Below are positions 26,396 to 34,812 of a DNA stretch of 64,000 nucleotides, piece by piece. Under the pieces are notes generated by a model. The model saw only the letters and a program-made list of their open reading frames with translations. It was not told where the DNA came from and did no database searches. The position numbers and the translations under genes are program-made. Source of the stretch: GCA-2687025 sp964473525 (lineage in GTDB: Bacteria; Poribacteria; WGA-4E; GCA-2687025); assembly GCA_964473525.1 (NCBI GenBank), contig CAYYPK010000011.1, positions 62,001 to 126,000 of the forward strand. The letters are read 5' to 3'. Position 1 is the stretch's first letter. Each line of letters begins with the position of its first letter.

Positions 26396-27382
26396 ATGCC
26401 GAGCCGCATGACCGTCCAAAAGTGGTTCCTCCGTATGCAGTACGAGCTCTCATTGCGCCTCATCAGTGGCGGCGAAGGGCTCGAGAAGGAGCTGACCACC
26501 CCGCAGGTCTCCCGTCCTGGTCTTACCCTCGCGGGCTACTTCCCGCACTTCGACGCGCGCCAGATGCAGGTGCTCGGGCAGCAGGAGATCGCCTATATCG
26601 CCGACCTCGCGTCGGAGCGGCGCGCGCAGATATTCCGCCAGATGCTCGAGGCGGACCTCCCGTGCATCATCGTCACGCGGGGCCTGGACGTGCCAGCGGA
26701 GCTTGTAGAGGAGAGTCGCCGCGCCGAGACGCCCGTGCTGTCGACGCGGATGGCGACTGGGTCGTTCATCGCGCGCACCATCGTATACCTCGAGGAGGAA
26801 TTCGGGCCGTCGGAGGTGCTGCACGCGAACCTGGCGGAGGTGTACGGCGTCGGCGTCCTCATCCAGGGCAAGAGCGGGATCGGCAAGAGCGAGTGCATGC
26901 TGGAACTCGTCAAGCGAGGCCATCGCTTCGTCGCCGACGACAGCGTCGTCCTGAAGCACATCACGGGACACCGCGTCATCGGCACCGCCGCGCACCCGCT
27001 GAAGTACTACATGGAGGTGCGGGGCATCGGCATCATCAGTGTGGTGACGATCTTCGGCGTGACCGCCGTGCGCAGTCACAAGCGCGTCGGCCTCGTGGCG
27101 ACGCTCGTGGGGCCGGACGAATACAACGAGGAGGGCCGAACCGGGTTGGACCAGGAGGAGGTGATGCTCATGGGCGAGATGCTGCCGCACGTGCGCGTTC
27201 CCGTGCGTGCTGGGCGGAGCCCCGCGGTCCTTGTCGAGGTGGCCACGATGGACTTCCTCGCGCGACGCATGGGGCACTACGCGGCGCGTGAGTTCGACGA
27301 GGCGCTCCTGGCGCAGATCGAGTCCGGGCAGGAGCCCGGTAGCACGCCCTTCGGCGATTGGGACGACCAGGCGGATTTCTAG
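26396..27382 (+). CDS. hprK: HPr kinase/phosphorylase
   Basis: A 328-residue protein. Walker A GKSGIGKS is at residues 158-165, followed by RGHRFVADDSVVLKH with the catalytic acidic residues, and the HprK signature MEVRGIGIISVVTIFGV. The N-terminal half (PRPGLTLAGYFPHF-like region, QQEIAYIADL) is the MurE-like domain of the family. It phosphorylates and dephosphorylates a serine of HPr in response to energy state. Starts at 26396 or 26408 are both reasonable. HPr follows 51 bases downstream and retains the target serine, so the pair is probably functional. Confidence 0.93.
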   Translation: MPSRMTVQKWFLRMQYELSLRLISGGEGLEKELTTPQVSRPGLTLAGYFPHFDARQMQVLGQQEIAYIADLASERRAQIFRQMLEADLPCIIVTRGLDVPAELVEESRRAETPVLSTRMATGSFIARTIVYLEEEFGPSEVLHANLAEVYGVGVLIQGKSGIGKSECMLELVKRGHRFVADDSVVLKHITGHRVIGTAAHPLKYYMEVRGIGIISVVTIFGVTAVRSHKRVGLVATLVGPDEYNEEGRTGLDQEEVMLMGEMLPHVRVPVRAGRSPAVLVEVATMDFLARRMGHYAAREFDEALLAQIESGQEPGSTPFGDWDDQADF

Positions 27383-27433
27383 GCGTGACGCGCGCCCGGC
27401 GCGCACGCTCTCTGACGGAGACACCGGAGACCC

Positions 27434-27709
27434 ATGGGCGTAGAGCATGCCGCGCAAGTTGTCGTCTTGAACGAGCGGGGGTTGCACCTGCACGTGGCAA
27501 GTCTACTCGCCCGGGAAGCCGCTGCGTTCGAGTGCGAGGTGTTCCTACACCGGGGCGAGGTTGTCGCCAACGCGAAGAGCGTCATGAGCCTGGCGCTGCT
27601 GGCGGCGCCGAGCGGGACAGAGCTGGATCTCCGCGCGACCGGGGCGGACGCCGAGCAGGCGGTACGCCGCATCAGAGCGTGTTTCGCAGCGAAGTTCGAC
27701 GCGCCGTGA
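27434..27709 (+). CDS. HPr family phosphocarrier protein with divergent active-site loop
   Basis: A 91-residue HPr-fold protein. The active-site His is present in NERGLHLHVASLLAREAAAF (His18 here, His15 in standard numbering). The usual GLHARPA is changed to GLHLHVA, so Arg17 is replaced by His and Pro18 by Val. The regulatory serine is kept in NAKSVMSLALL (Ser49 here, Ser46 in standard numbering). HPr normally carries phosphate from enzyme I to sugar transporters. With HprK next door and no EI or EII in the window, a regulatory role through serine phosphorylation is more likely. It ends 3 bases from the convergent tmk gene. Confidence 0.87.
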   Translation: MGVEHAAQVVVLNERGLHLHVASLLAREAAAFECEVFLHRGEVVANAKSVMSLALLAAPSGTELDLRATGADAEQAVRRIRACFAAKFDAP

Positions 27710-27712
27710 CGT

Positions 27713-28366
27713 CTACCTACCCAGCACTCCCTGCTGCTTCACGGCGGTCTGGATGCGGTCCTGTATGATGCCGACCGACTTGGACGCGTCCAATACACGG
27801 AATCGCCTCGGCTCGCGCTTCGCCAGCTCCTGGTAGGCGGCCCGCACCCGCGTGTGGAACGGCGCCTTCTCGGCATCGATACGCGTGGTGTTGCCAGGCC
27901 TGGTCGCCATGCGTCCCTTCGCGGCCTGCGGGTCGAGATCAAGCAGGAACGTCATGTCGGGGTCGCATCCGTCCGCGGCGAAGTCGTGCATCGACGTGAC
28001 CGCCGCCTTGTCGAGGCCTCTGCCGCCGTGCTGGTAGGCGTACGTCGCGTCGCCGTACCGATCGCACAGCACCACGCGGCCGGCCTCAAGCGCCGGCCGG
28101 ATCGTCTCCTCGACGTGCTGCGCGCGCGCAGCGAGCATCAGGAGCAGCTCAGCGCGCGCGCTCATGTTGTCGTGGTCGGAGTCGAGCACGAGCTCTCGCA
28201 CCGCCTCGGAAAGCCGACTGCCACCCGGCTCCCGCGTTTCTAACACGTCCACGCGGTTCTTGCGCAGGAACGCGGACAGCGCGCGCAGCTGGACGGTCTT
28301 GCCGGCGCCGTCGCCGCCCTCGAACGTGATGAACCACCCCGGCCAGGCGCGCGCCTTCGCTCGCAT
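27713..28366 (-). CDS. tmk: Thymidylate kinase
   Basis: A 217-residue P-loop kinase. FITFEGGDGAGKTVQLRAL is the Walker A, LETREPGGSRLSEAVREL the dTMP-binding loop with the family TREPGG motif, and VLCDRYGDATYAYQHGGRGL the DRY motif and base-contact region. It phosphorylates dTMP to dTDP using ATP. The lid region near residue 150 (MATRPGNTTRIDAEKAPFH) carries an Arg-rich loop. The gene is convergent with HPr and 27 bases downstream of the frameshifted oxidoreductase on the same strand. Confidence 0.92.
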   Translation of the reverse strand: MRAKARAWPGWFITFEGGDGAGKTVQLRALSAFLRKNRVDVLETREPGGSRLSEAVRELVLDSDHDNMSARAELLLMLAARAQHVEETIRPALEAGRVVLCDRYGDATYAYQHGGRGLDKAAVTSMHDFAADGCDPDMTFLLDLDPQAAKGRMATRPGNTTRIDAEKAPFHTRVRAAYQELAKREPRRFRVLDASKSVGIIQDRIQTAVKQQGVLGR

Positions 28367-28393
28367 GTCGACTCCTTGACACTCCGTCGAGGC

Positions 28394-29546
28394 TTACGCG
28401 GGTGGCGTGTACGAGCAATCCACCCACTTGGCGTCGCTGGCTCCGCTCTGCACCGCGGTGTGAATGAAATGGACACCGCGCGCGCCGTCCTGCACGGTTG
28501 GGAAGTCCGTGTCGAATTCGCCGGGATCCTCGCCCGCGATCTTCGCCGCCATCGTGCGCGCCGCGTTCACGTAGATGTTGGCGAACGCCTCGAGGAACGC
28601 CTCTGGGTGGCCGGACGGAATGCGTGAGCTATGTTGCGCGATCTCAGCCAGGTAGTCGTTGCCGCGCTTCCAGATGCGTTCTGGCCCATCCGGGTAGCGC
28701 ACGTAGAGGTAGTTCGGGTTCTCCTGGTGCCACTCGAGCGACGCCTGCGTGCCGTACACGCGTATGCGCAGGCTGTTCTCCTCGCCGACCGAGATCTGCG
28801 AGGCGTAGAGGACGCCGCGCGCCCCGCCGTCGTAGTGGACGAGGATGTTGCCGTCGTCCTCGAGCAAGCGTCCGTCAACGAACGTCGTCAGGTCCGCGCA
28901 GATTTCGTCCATCTCAAGGCCGGTGATGTAGTGCGCGAGGTTCTCGGCGTGGGAGCCTATGTCTCCGATACACGAGGACACGCCGGCCTGCTTCGGGTCC
29001 GTCCGCCACACCGCCTGCTTGGCGCCGTCGGCCTCTAGCAGCGTGGCCAGCCACCCTTGCGGGTATTCGACGACGATCTTGCGTACCTCGCCCAGCTCGC
29101 CCGCGCGCACCAGTTCGCGCGCCTGCTTCACCATGGGGTACCCAGTGTAGTTGTGCGTCAGCGCGAACACGGTGTCGTGCTTCGCGACGAGCGCGCACAG
29201 CTCCTCGGAATCCTCTAACGTCGTCGTCATGGGCTTGTCGCAGACGACGTGGAAGCCGGCTTCGATGAACGTCTTCGCGGGGCCGAAGTGGACGTGGTTG
29301 GGCGTCACGATGGAGACGAAGTCGATGCTCGCGTTCGGCCATTTCGGCGTAGGATCCGTACACACGCGACGCGTCCAGGTGCAACTCGGCTCCCTGCTGC
29401 CGCGACTTCTCGGGGTCCGACGAGAACGCGCCAGCGACCAGGTCGATCTCGCCGTCCAACGCGGCTGCCTTCCGATGTACGGCGCCGATGAATGCGCCCG
29501 GGCCGCCGCCTACCATGCCGTACCGAATCTTCCTGCCGAGTGGCAT
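28394..29546 (-). CDS. Gfo/Idh/MocA family oxidoreductase, frameshifted
   Basis: The N-terminal part (29546 down to about 29340) reads RKIRYGMVGGGPGAFIGAVH, the NAD(P)-binding Rossmann start, to VYGSYAEMAERE. The remainder is in another frame: ASIDFVSIVTPNHVHFGPAK, FHVVCDKPMTTTLEDSEEL with the EKP-like catalytic lysine, then SSCIGDIGSHAENLAHYITG and the C-terminal domain to KWVDCSYTPPA. Together they give a complete oxidoreductase of about 380 residues. The shift falls near 29335-29345, in the loop before the third Rossmann strand, and some bases may be missing. It could be a sequencing or assembly error or a real inactivation; the downstream part shows no other damage. Members oxidise or reduce sugars and cyclitols. 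Confidence 0.75.
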
Positions 29547-29819
29547 TGTCGCATCTCCGTGTTCATGACTGGACCGGCCGCCAGCGGCGTGCTGGCGCGC
29601 GCCATTCGACGGTCGCGTCAGCCGAAAAGCCTAGCACACCGCCCTGCGACGCCGCAACGAGAAACCACGGCTTCGTGGAGCCGGGCCGGCTGCGCCGACC
29701 GCCGCCGGGCGCTAGCATGGGCCACCCGCGAGGCCGCCGCTGACGGCTGGTCAGGATGGTGACTCGCGCGTCCCGGCCTGTCGCCCCGGCGATCAGACAT
29801 CGCCACGGACAGGCGAAGG

Positions 29820-29849
29820 TTGATCGTCTCGCTCCGCCGGGGATACGAT
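29820..29849 (+). promoter_or_regulatory. Putative sigma-70-type promoter before the glycosyltransferase-TPR gene
   Basis: TTGATC at 29820-29825 and TACGAT at 29844-29849 each match consensus at four of six bases, with an 18-base spacer. Initiation near 29856 would give a leader of about 32 bases to ATG 29888. The 340-base divergent region from 29547 to 29887 otherwise shows only a short CCACG/CGTGG hairpin near 29672. Confidence 0.38.
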
Positions 29850-29887
29850 GTACCGTTGACGCACTCCACACTTCAGGCCGTAGACGC

Positions 29888-31921
29888 ATGGCTGGCAAGA
29901 ACGCCGACGGCGCGGCGCCCGGTTCCCGCAGTCGTGGCGAGCTCACGGACATCCTCGACTTGCACTCCGCGTGGGGTCTTACGGAGCGTCGGGTTGCCGA
30001 GGCCGCGGGCATCGCGGCGCAAGGCAACAGACATGCCGCGATCGCGCTGCACCGTCGCACGATCGCGTCGGACCCGTCCGCGCCGCTGCCGCGGTTTCAC
30101 TGCGCTCAGCTCCTCTGGGCGCAAGGCGCCAAGGCCGAAGCGGCGGAGATGGCCGTGGAGGCGTACGAGCTCGGCCTGCGACGCCCGGACGTGGTAGCAG
30201 CGGCTCAGGGCTTCCTGGGCGCGCTACGCGTCGAGAATCGCGATGCTCCCGCGCCTCTGCGAGCGCGGTTCGAGGCGGCGTTCGATTCGCGGGAGCCGAC
30301 GGTCGCCCTCGCCATGATCGCCAAGGACGAGGAAGAGCATCTGCCGGGGTGCCTCGCGTCGGTTGCGGGCGTTGTCAACCAGATTGTTGTCGTCGACACG
30401 GGCTCTACGGACGTGACGATCGACATCGCCCGCGAACACGGCGCCGAGGTGCACGTGTTCCCGTGGACGGACGACTTCGCCGCCGCTCGAAACGTGTCTC
30501 TCAGCCACGTGACAGCCGATTGGGTCCTATGGCTGGACGCGGACGAAGAGCTCCTGCCGGAGAGCCGTGGCCCGCTACGTGCGCTGCTCCGAGACCCTGA
30601 AATCGCCGGCGCCCACCTGCGCATCAACAATCTGATGGGCGACCGCACGGTGTCGTTCCTCACTACGCGTCTGTGGCGTCACGACGGTACCGTGCGGTTC
30701 CGGCAGCCGATCCACGAGCAGATCCTGTGGTCTATCGGCCCGCACGCGCGCCGCCACGGCAGGCGCGTCGTGGAGGCGCCCGACATCGCCATCCGCCACT
30801 ACGGCTACCAACCGTCCGTGGCTGCGAAGCGGAACAAGGAGCAGCGCAATATGGCGCTGCTTGAGAAGCTCGTGCGCGACGAGCCTGCGAACGCGTACGC
30901 GCTCTTCCACTACGCCAGCGCCCTGAGGGAGGTCGGACGGGACCATGACGCCTTCGAGGCGTTCGCGCGGTGGGAGCCGATGGCCATGCGCGAGGATGAG
31001 AGTCAGGTACACTGGCTCCGGGTCGGGTTCGCCAACTACGCCGCCGCCCTCAACTCGGCGGAGAGGTACGAGGATGCAGGTCGACTGCTCGAGCGCGCGG
31101 CGCGCAAGTGCGGGCAGGGGGCGAGCTTCCACTACCAGCGCGCGTTGGCTCTACACCGGCTCGGACGGAACGACGCCGCCCTGCGGGAGATGGACGCCGC
31201 CGACGCCGCCACGAGCGACGTGAGCGCCTCCGTAGAGAGCGTGGACTTCCAGCCCATGCTGGTGCCGATGCTCACCGCCGAGATATACACCGCCCTGGGG
31301 CGTGAGGACGACGCGAGGGCGATGTTCTCCGCAGCGGCCGTGGCCGCTCCCGAAGACCCCTCGCCGCGCGTCAGCCTCGCGCGGCTGGACATCTCGGCGG
31401 GGGAGCTAGACTCCGCCGCGACGCACCTGCAAGCGGCGTTGGCGTCCCAACCGGACGCCCCTCTGACACTGACGACGTTGGCGCAGGTAGAGCTGTACCG
31501 CCGCAACTTCGCCGAGACCGTCGACCTGCTCAAACGGGCAGCGGAAACGGACGTCAGCGGCGAGGCGGGGCGCCTGCTGGGCGAGGCCCTGCTCATCACC
31601 GGGGACGAGGAAGCCGCCTTCGTCGCGTGGGAGGCCTCCGACCAGGACACGGCGGCCACCGCAGCCCGAGCCCTCATCGCAGCGGCGGACGGCTCCCTGG
31701 ATCAGTTCCGCGAGCTGGACACCGAAGCGCGTGCCGCGCTCTGGACGTTCGTCGGCAAGGTGTCCGCCCTCGCGGGAGACACCGACGTGCCGGCGGCTGG
31801 GCTGCTCGCACGATTCGCGTGCCACGCCGCGGGCGACGCCGCCGCGCGCGCCGAACTCATGCGCACGTTTCTGAAGCACCGATTCCGCGCCGGCATCGAG
31901 GCCCTTCGCCAGGGCCAATAG
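29888..31921 (+). CDS. Glycosyltransferase family 2 / TPR protein
   Basis: A 677-residue protein. Residues from about 20 to 110 look like a TPR-type helical start. A GT2 domain follows: LAMIAKDEEEHLPGCLASVA, QIVVVDTGSTDVTIDIAREH, FPWTDDFAAARNVSLSHVTA and WVLWLDADEELLPESRG, with the LDADEE metal-binding motif. The C-terminal 350 residues are TPR-like repeats (YALFHYASALREVGRDHDAF, ASFHYQRALALHRLGRNDAA, LTTLAQVELYRRNFAETVDL). This GT2-plus-TPR layout is common in proteins that glycosylate surface or S-layer proteins; the acceptor is unknown. MAGKNADG at 29888 is the likely start, since the upstream frame lacks a family pattern. Confidence 0.82.
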   Translation: MAGKNADGAAPGSRSRGELTDILDLHSAWGLTERRVAEAAGIAAQGNRHAAIALHRRTIASDPSAPLPRFHCAQLLWAQGAKAEAAEMAVEAYELGLRRPDVVAAAQGFLGALRVENRDAPAPLRARFEAAFDSREPTVALAMIAKDEEEHLPGCLASVAGVVNQIVVVDTGSTDVTIDIAREHGAEVHVFPWTDDFAAARNVSLSHVTADWVLWLDADEELLPESRGPLRALLRDPEIAGAHLRINNLMGDRTVSFLTTRLWRHDGTVRFRQPIHEQILWSIGPHARRHGRRVVEAPDIAIRHYGYQPSVAAKRNKEQRNMALLEKLVRDEPANAYALFHYASALREVGRDHDAFEAFARWEPMAMREDESQVHWLRVGFANYAAALNSAERYEDAGRLLERAARKCGQGASFHYQRALALHRLGRNDAALREMDAADAATSDVSASVESVDFQPMLVPMLTAEIYTALGREDDARAMFSAAAVAAPEDPSPRVSLARLDISAGELDSAATHLQAALASQPDAPLTLTTLAQVELYRRNFAETVDLLKRAAETDVSGEAGRLLGEALLITGDEEAAFVAWEASDQDTAATAARALIAAADGSLDQFRELDTEARAALWTFVGKVSALAGDTDVPAAGLLARFACHAAGDAAARAELMRTFLKHRFRAGIEALRQGQ

Positions 31922-31954
31922 CCGGCCCGAGGCGCCATCCAACAGGAGAGAGTC

Positions 31955-32857
31955 ATGCCCAAGCCAGCAGTAGGATTCATCGGACTCGGCATCATGGGGG
32001 CGCCGATGGCGAAGAACCTCATCGACGCCGGATACGCGCTGACGGTCTGGAATCGCAGCCAGGCGAAGGTGGACGCTGTCGCCGCCCACGGCGCCACGGG
32101 GGCAAGCTCCGCCAGGGAGGTCGCGGAGAAGTCCGAGATCATCATCACCATCGTCACGGACTCACCCGACGTGGAACGCGTCGTGCTCGGCGACGCCGGC
32201 GTGATCGAAGGCGCCGCGTCCGGCAGCATCGTGGTCGACATGACGACCATGTCGCCGAAGATCACGGGCGAAATCGCGGCCTCGCTGGGTGAGAAGGGCG
32301 TCGAAATGCTCGACGCCCCCGTCAGCGGCGGTGACATCGGCGCGCAGAACGGAACGCTGTCCATCATGGTCGGCGGCCCCACGAGCGCGTTCGACCGCGC
32401 GCTGCCGCTGTTCGAGGTCATGGGACAGAACATCGTCCACGCCGGCGAGGACAACGGCCTCGGCCAGTACGTGAAGCTGTGCAACCAGATAGCCGTGGTG
32501 GGCAACCTCCTCGCCATGTGCGAGGCCGTCGCCCTTGGGAAGCGCGCCGGGCTGGACCTCGACAAGATGGTCGCGGCGATCAGCAAGGGCGCGGCTGGCT
32601 CGTGGGCGTTGCTCAACCTGGCGCCTCGCGTTGTCCAGGGTGACTGGGAGCCGGGATTCATGGTGGACCTGCAACAGAAGGATCTCCGGCTCACGCTGGA
32701 AGCCGCCGCTGAACTGGACCTGCCGCTTCCCGGCACGGCGCTCGTCAACAATCTGTTCCGTTCGGTGCAGCGCGCGGGCATGGGCCGCAAGGGCACCCAG
32801 GCGCTCATGTACGCGCTCGAGCAACTCGGCGGCTTCCAGGTAGCCGAGGACGAATGA
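31955..32857 (+). CDS. NAD(P)-dependent beta-hydroxyacid dehydrogenase (GarR/3-hydroxyisobutyrate dehydrogenase type)
   Basis: A 300-residue protein. GFIGLGIMGAPMAKNLIDAG is the Rossmann motif. MLDAPVSGGDIGAQNGTLSI is the substrate-binding signature, and GLGQYVKLCNQIAVVGNLLA contains the catalytic lysine. The pattern is close to tartronate semialdehyde reductase (2-hydroxy-3-oxopropionate reductase), which feeds glyoxylate or sugar-acid breakdown to glycerate, but 3-hydroxyisobutyrate dehydrogenase is not excluded. It ends in a four-base overlap with mnmG. AGGAGAG lies upstream of the ATG at a normal distance. Confidence 0.87.
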   Translation: MPKPAVGFIGLGIMGAPMAKNLIDAGYALTVWNRSQAKVDAVAAHGATGASSAREVAEKSEIIITIVTDSPDVERVVLGDAGVIEGAASGSIVVDMTTMSPKITGEIAASLGEKGVEMLDAPVSGGDIGAQNGTLSIMVGGPTSAFDRALPLFEVMGQNIVHAGEDNGLGQYVKLCNQIAVVGNLLAMCEAVALGKRAGLDLDKMVAAISKGAAGSWALLNLAPRVVQGDWEPGFMVDLQQKDLRLTLEAAAELDLPLPGTALVNNLFRSVQRAGMGRKGTQALMYALEQLGGFQVAEDE

Positions 32858-34779
32858 CCCACTACGAGACGGTCTACGATATAATCGTCGTTGGTGGCGG
32901 CCACGCGGGCGTGGAAGCCGCGCTGGCCGCCTCGCGTATGGGCGCGCGCTGTCTGCTGCTGACGATGAATCTGGACACGATTGGGCAGATGTCCTGCAAC
33001 CCCGCCATCGGTGGCCTTGCGAAGGGCCATATGGTGAAGGAGATCGACGCCCTCGGCGGCGAGATGGCCCGCAACATAGATGCGACTGGCATCCACTTCC
33101 GTCTGCTCAACACCAAGAAGGGACCGGCAGTGCGCGCATCGCGCGCGCAAGCTGACAAGAAGGACTACCAGTTCCGCCTCAAGGGTGTCGTCGAGGGGCA
33201 GGAGCGTCTCGACGTGAAGACGGGCATGGTGGAGGACATCGTCACCGCCGACGACCCACGCCAGTCCGTGGAAGGCGTGCTCACCAGAACCGGCATGGTG
33301 TATCGAGCGCGAAGCGTGGTGATGACGACCGGCACGTTCCTGCGGGGCCTCGTGCACGTGGGCACGTTCCAGCAGCAGGCGGGGCGAGCGGCGGAGGGGT
33401 CGGCGGAGAAGGCGTCCAAGGGCCTCGCCCGCCTCGGATTCACCATGGGGCGCCTGAAGACCGGTACCCCGCCACGGGTGAACGCGCGAAGCCTCGACTA
33501 CGATGCCATGACGCCACAGCCCGGCGACGAGCCACCCAGGCCGTTCTCGTTCGCATCCGACGCCATTCCACAGACACAGATCGACTGCCACCTGGCGCGG
33601 ACGACACCCGACACGCACCGCATCATCCGCGACAACCTACATCTCTCGGCGATGTACTCCGGGCAGATCCAGGCGAAGGGGCCTCGCTACTGTCCGTCGA
33701 TAGAGGACAAGATCGTCAAGTTCCCCGACAAGGACAGCCACCAGATATTCGTGGAGCCTGAAGGCCGGGCCACCCAGGAGGTGTACCTCAACGGCGTCAG
33801 CATGAGCCTGCCCGAGCCGACGCAGCTCGCGATCGTCCGCTCCATCCCGGGCATGCAACGCGCGGAGATCATGCGTCCGGCTTACGCTGTCGAATACGAC
33901 TACGTCGACCCCACGCAGTTGACGCCGTGGCTCGAGACGAAGCGCGTCGAACGGCTGTTCTTCGCAGGGCAGATCAACGGCACGACTGGCTACGAGGAGG
34001 CCGCTGGTCAGGGCATCATGGCGGGCCTGAACGCCGTCCTCCGCGGGCGGGGCGACGATCCCCTGATTCTCGACCGGTCGCAGGCGTACATCGGCGTCCT
34101 CATCGACGATCTCGTCACGAAGGGCACGCAGGAGCCGTACCGCATGTTCACGTCGCGCGCGGAGTACCGTCTGCTCCTCCGCGAGGAGAACGCCGACGCG
34201 AGGCTGACCGAGATCGGACGTGACCTAGGCATCGTGGACGATGACGCGTATGCCCGGCACACCAGGAAGCGACGGCTCATCGAGCAGGAGACGGCGCGCC
34301 TCCACGAGACGCGCGCCACCGCATCGGACGCGGTGCAGGCGTACCTCCGCGACAAAGGGTCGTCGCCGCTGCGCGAGCCGGTGACGCTGGCCGATCTGCT
34401 GCGTCGCCCGGAGCTGGACTACGGCGCCGTTGACGCGCTGTACCCGTCGCCCGAGACTCTCCCGCGCGGCGTGCCGGAGGAAGTCGAGCAGGCTCTTAAG
34501 TACGAGGGCTATATATCTCGACAGAACTCGCAGATCCAGCAGTTCAAGAAGCTCGAGTCGTGGCGTATCCCTGACGACTTCGAGTACGCCGACATCGGCG
34601 GCATTCGGCGTGAGTCGCGCGAGAAGCTGGCCGCGGCCAGACCGGTGTCGCTGGGTCAGGCGTCGCGGATCTCGGGGGTGTCGCCAGCGGACATCGCCGC
34701 CCTTATGGTCATCCTCCGAGGACGGTCGCGCCGGCCGCCAGAGGCGACATCCGCCGACGCCGACGCGCGCGCGGGATGA
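32854..34779 (+). CDS. mnmG: tRNA uridine-5-carboxymethylaminomethyl synthesis enzyme MnmG
   Basis: A 641-residue FAD protein of normal MnmG length. IIVVGGGHAGVEAALAASRM is the dinucleotide-binding start; TIGQMSCNPAIGGLAKGHMV and GPAVRASRAQADKKDYQ are family signatures; RLKTGTPPRVNARSLDYD and INGTTGYEEAAGQGIMAGLN are further hallmarks. The C-terminal helical domain that binds MnmE and tRNA is present (YEGYISRQNSQIQQFKKLES). With MnmE it modifies the wobble uridine of certain tRNAs using methylene-THF. The start overlaps the previous stop (ATGA). Confidence 0.95.
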   Translation: MTHYETVYDIIVVGGGHAGVEAALAASRMGARCLLLTMNLDTIGQMSCNPAIGGLAKGHMVKEIDALGGEMARNIDATGIHFRLLNTKKGPAVRASRAQADKKDYQFRLKGVVEGQERLDVKTGMVEDIVTADDPRQSVEGVLTRTGMVYRARSVVMTTGTFLRGLVHVGTFQQQAGRAAEGSAEKASKGLARLGFTMGRLKTGTPPRVNARSLDYDAMTPQPGDEPPRPFSFASDAIPQTQIDCHLARTTPDTHRIIRDNLHLSAMYSGQIQAKGPRYCPSIEDKIVKFPDKDSHQIFVEPEGRATQEVYLNGVSMSLPEPTQLAIVRSIPGMQRAEIMRPAYAVEYDYVDPTQLTPWLETKRVERLFFAGQINGTTGYEEAAGQGIMAGLNAVLRGRGDDPLILDRSQAYIGVLIDDLVTKGTQEPYRMFTSRAEYRLLLREENADARLTEIGRDLGIVDDDAYARHTRKRRLIEQETARLHETRATASDAVQAYLRDKGSSPLREPVTLADLLRRPELDYGAVDALYPSPETLPRGVPEEVEQALKYEGYISRQNSQIQQFKKLESWRIPDDFEYADIGGIRRESREKLAAARPVSLGQASRISGVSPADIAALMVILRGRSRRPPEATSADADARAG

Positions 34780-34812
34780 TGCGTCGATCCCACCCACGGA
34801 AGGACCACGCCC

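Noticed and set aside
31702..33618. A 638-residue minus-strand frame across the dehydrogenase and mnmG
   Set aside because: It is antisense to two clearly homologous genes and shows no domain of its own.
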